Part shown: piece after piece, positions 4,397-6,382 of the stretch
Layout of the letters: the number at the start of each line of letters is the position of its first letter
Numbering within the stretch: position 1 is the first letter of the stretch
Source: an uncultured Bacteroidota bacterium
GTDB lineage: Bacteria > Bacteroidota > Bacteroidia > Bacteroidales > VadinHA17
Reading direction: 5' to 3'
Assembly: GCA_903865465.1 (NCBI GenBank)
Contig: CAIPJU010000731.1
Location: 1 to 6,382 of the forward strand
Length of the DNA: 6,382 bases
The notes under the pieces: generated by a model
What the model was told of the DNA's origin: nothing
What the model saw: only the letters and a program-made list of their open reading frames with translations
Databases searched by the model: none
Made by a program: the position numbers and the translations under genes

Positions 4397-6382
4397 ATGC
4401 GAAAAAACGGAGCATTAACTGCCTTTGCCCGCGGAGTGGTAAGAAGTTACTCCCAGATATTTTTTTCAGAGAACGACGGGCTGGCAATACCACTCGCTGC
4501 TGTTTCATTTCTCGACTTCTCAGCCGGCCTGTGCGGACTGCTTTCCGTGATTTCAGCAAATATGGCTGCCTCGCTGCTAAAGCTCAATAATCTATCTCTG
4601 ACCAAAGGCTTCTACGGATTTAACAGCCTCCTTGTTGGACTGGGATTGGGTTATTATTTCAAGCTGTCACCAATTCTGATTGTCATTGCAATCCTGTCAG
4701 GCTTTCTCACACTTCTTATAACTATAACCATTCAGGGGATCCTCGATAAATATTATCTCCCTTCACTCTCACTTCCATTCGTTTTCGCCGTATGGATAGT
4801 ATTAAGTTCTGTTGGAGAACTGAATGGTACTGTTATAAACCAGAGCGGAGCCTATGTCCTCAACAAACTTTTCATGATTGGAGGAGAACCTCTTATCAGG
4901 CTTCATCAGTGGTGGACATCAAATATTACATCTGACTTCCTGAACAGTTACTTCCTTTCGCTGGGAGCTATATTCTTCCAGTTCAATGTTTTTGCCGGGC
5001 TCATTATTGCTATTGCCCTGTTTTTTTATTCACGCATAACTTTTGTCCTCTCCCTGCTCGGATTTTCAGTCGCCTGGGTAGCTTACCTCTTCTTTGGAAT
5101 GGATCTCAACCAGATAGGCTACAGCTTTATCGGGTTTAATTTTATTCTGGGAGCTATCGCCATTGGGGGCTATTTTTATATCCCCTCCCTTTATTCATAT
5201 GTCTGGGCCATTGCCATGACACCGGTCATAGCTCTTGCTGCAGCCGGCATTTCAGGACTCATAAAACCATTGCACTTAATTCTCGTTTCCCTTCCTTTTA
5301 ACATTGTGGTAATAACTTTCATCTATGCCCTGCGATTCAGAACTTCAGCTTCACATTTCAGGGAGGTGGTTATACAGGAAGGAATCCCTGAGCGTAACCT
5401 GTATTCATTCAGGAGTTTCACAAGCAGGTTCCCTAATTTCGGATGGATGAGGATTAAACTCCCTTTCTTTGGAGAGTGGTTGGTAGATCAGGGACATGAA
5501 GGAGATTTTACTCATAAGGGAGATTGGGCACAGGCATGGGATTTTGTTATTACTGACAGGAATAAACTAAGATACAGGAACAAGGGAACCGAATTAGTTG
5601 ATCATTATTGCTTCGACCAGCCGGTCCTTGCCCCTGCCGATGGCTCTGTGGTAATGACCGAAGATGGTATCGATGATAACAAAACAGGAGAAGTAAATAT
5701 TGATAAAAACTGGGGTAACACAATAATAATCAAGCATGCTGAAGGCCTTTTCACAAAACTCAGCCATCTCAGGAAAGGGTCATTAACAGTGAAAATCGGA
5801 GATAATATAATTTCAGGACAGAGGATCGGACGAGTTGGCAATTCAGGTCGTTCCCCCTACCCTCATCTTCATTTCCAGGTGCAGCAAACACCATACATAG
5901 GATCCAAAACAATGAAATACCCTCTCTTTGCATTTCTCGATAACGGAAAATCAATAGAGACCTTCAATTATCCCGGAATGGGCCACCTGGTATCCGCTGT
6001 TGAAGCCCATGGGATGCTGAAAAAAGCATTCAGCCTCTTTCCCGGAACAAAACTAAAGTGGGAATCGAAAAGTCCCAAAGGAGTTGAAAAAATTGAATGG
6101 GACCTTCAGACCACTGTCTGGAATAAATCGTTTATCTTCTGTAAATCAACGAACTCTTCCGCCTACTTCGATAATGACGGTATTCATTTTACATTCACAC
6201 ATTTTGAAGGAGACAGGAGTTCTTTGTTGTACAGCTTCTATCTGGCGGCATTCAGACTCCCTCTCGTATATATTGATGGAAATTTAACGGTTGATTCAGT
6301 GCCTGCCAATCATACTTTCAAAGGAATAAGACTTTTCCTTCACGATTTCACAGCTCCTTTTTTCATTTATCTGAAGGCACAA
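4397..6382 (+). CDS. Urea-transporter/M23 metallopeptidase fusion protein (3' partial)
   Basis: Open from the ATG at 4397 to the window edge (662 codons, no stop seen). Residues 1-315 match a bacterial urea transporter of full length: SQIFFSENDGLAIPL (19-33) resembles the family's Q-x-F-F-x-N-x-x-x-G segment, GFYGFNSLLVGLGLG (71-85) is the first-repeat pore motif and GYSFIGFNFILGAIAIGG (241-258) the second, with hydrophobic helices between and after. Residues 360-515 form an M23 (lysostaphin/LytM-type) zinc endopeptidase domain: H373 and D382 (H-x8-D), VLAPADGSV (410-418), LSHL with H457, and HLHFQV (490-495) with H490 and H492, so all metal and catalytic residues are present. M23 enzymes usually cut peptidoglycan cross-links. 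Residues 520-662 are an unassigned, aromatic-rich, probably beta-rich region. The gene starts 53 nt after the decarboxylase stop with no terminator or promoter visible, so it may be operon-linked. The positively charged termini of the membrane part argue for a cytoplasmic C-terminus, at odds with a peptidoglycan hydrolase. Confidence 0.85.
   Translation, partial: MRKNGALTAFARGVVRSYSQIFFSENDGLAIPLAAVSFLDFSAGLCGLLSVISANMAASLLKLNNLSLTKGFYGFNSLLVGLGLGYYFKLSPILIVIAILSGFLTLLITITIQGILDKYYLPSLSLPFVFAVWIVLSSVGELNGTVINQSGAYVLNKLFMIGGEPLIRLHQWWTSNITSDFLNSYFLSLGAIFFQFNVFAGLIIAIALFFYSRITFVLSLLGFSVAWVAYLFFGMDLNQIGYSFIGFNFILGAIAIGGYFYIPSLYSYVWAIAMTPVIALAAAGISGLIKPLHLILVSLPFNIVVITFIYALRFRTSASHFREVVIQEGIPERNLYSFRSFTSRFPNFGWMRIKLPFFGEWLVDQGHEGDFTHKGDWAQAWDFVITDRNKLRYRNKGTELVDHYCFDQPVLAPADGSVVMTEDGIDDNKTGEVNIDKNWGNTIIIKHAEGLFTKLSHLRKGSLTVKIGDNIISGQRIGRVGNSGRSPYPHLHFQVQQTPYIGSKTMKYPLFAFLDNGKSIETFNYPGMGHLVSAVEAHGMLKKAFSLFPGTKLKWESKSPKGVEKIEWDLQTTVWNKSFIFCKSTNSSAYFDNDGIHFTFTHFEGDRSSLLYSFYLAAFRLPLVYIDGNLTVDSVPANHTFKGIRLFLHDFTAPFFIYLKAQ

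Noticed and set aside
244..5954. Scattered minus-strand open frames of 61-105 codons
   Set aside because: All lie opposite well-supported + strand genes, have no recognisable domains and look like antisense shadows.
6084..6287. 67-codon + strand open frame
   Set aside because: It lies wholly inside the urea-transporter/M23 gene in a different frame, and the main frame is open throughout with coherent sequence.

Overview
The window looks like a piece of a Bacteroidota chromosome, probably from a marine or anaerobic lineage near Marinilabiliales or Prolixibacteraceae; that finer placement is only an impression. Support for Bacteroidota: two intergenic stretches carry the phylum's -7 promoter element TAnnTTTG, one with a -33 TTTG at 20-nt spacing. 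Start codons mostly lack a clear Shine-Dalgarno sequence, and the protein families (a NupC-type carrier, a urea-transporter/M23 fusion) fit. Base composition is moderate and even. Every convincing gene is on the + strand. I see no RNA gene, CRISPR array, insertion sequence or phage feature.

Layout: (1) positions 2-67 are the last 21 codons of an unidentified gene. (2) After a short promoter region comes a complete concentrative nucleoside transporter gene (161-1438), followed by two back-to-back stem-loops that may end its transcript. (3) A 233-nt intergenic region contains the promoter of the main operon. (4) The operon has a PqqD-like small protein (start reassigned to 1672), an ATP-grasp ligase overlapping it by ATGA, a fold-type III PLP decarboxylase of the DapDC/LysA superfamily 33 nt later, and, 53 nt further on, a long membrane protein open to the window edge. 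That protein fuses a urea-transporter domain to an M23 zinc metallopeptidase domain and a C-terminal region of unknown function.

The most interesting part is the compact PqqD + ATP-grasp + PLP-decarboxylase set. PqqD folds bind leader peptides in RiPP pathways, ATP-grasp enzymes join a carboxylate to an amine or thiol, and DapDC-like enzymes decarboxylate amino acids, including tethered or conjugated ones (BtrK after the ATP-grasp BtrJ in butirosin; SbnH in staphyloferrin B). Together they suggest that an amino acid is ligated to a carrier, peptide or small acid and then decarboxylated. The decarboxylase lacks the C-E-S-x-D signature of lysine-forming DapDC and has an N-terminal tail resembling a RiPP leader, so it should not be called lysA. 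No precursor peptide or acyl carrier protein is visible, so substrate and product are unknown. The linked urea-transporter/M23 protein suggests a cell-envelope connection, but that link rests on co-orientation and short spacing alone.
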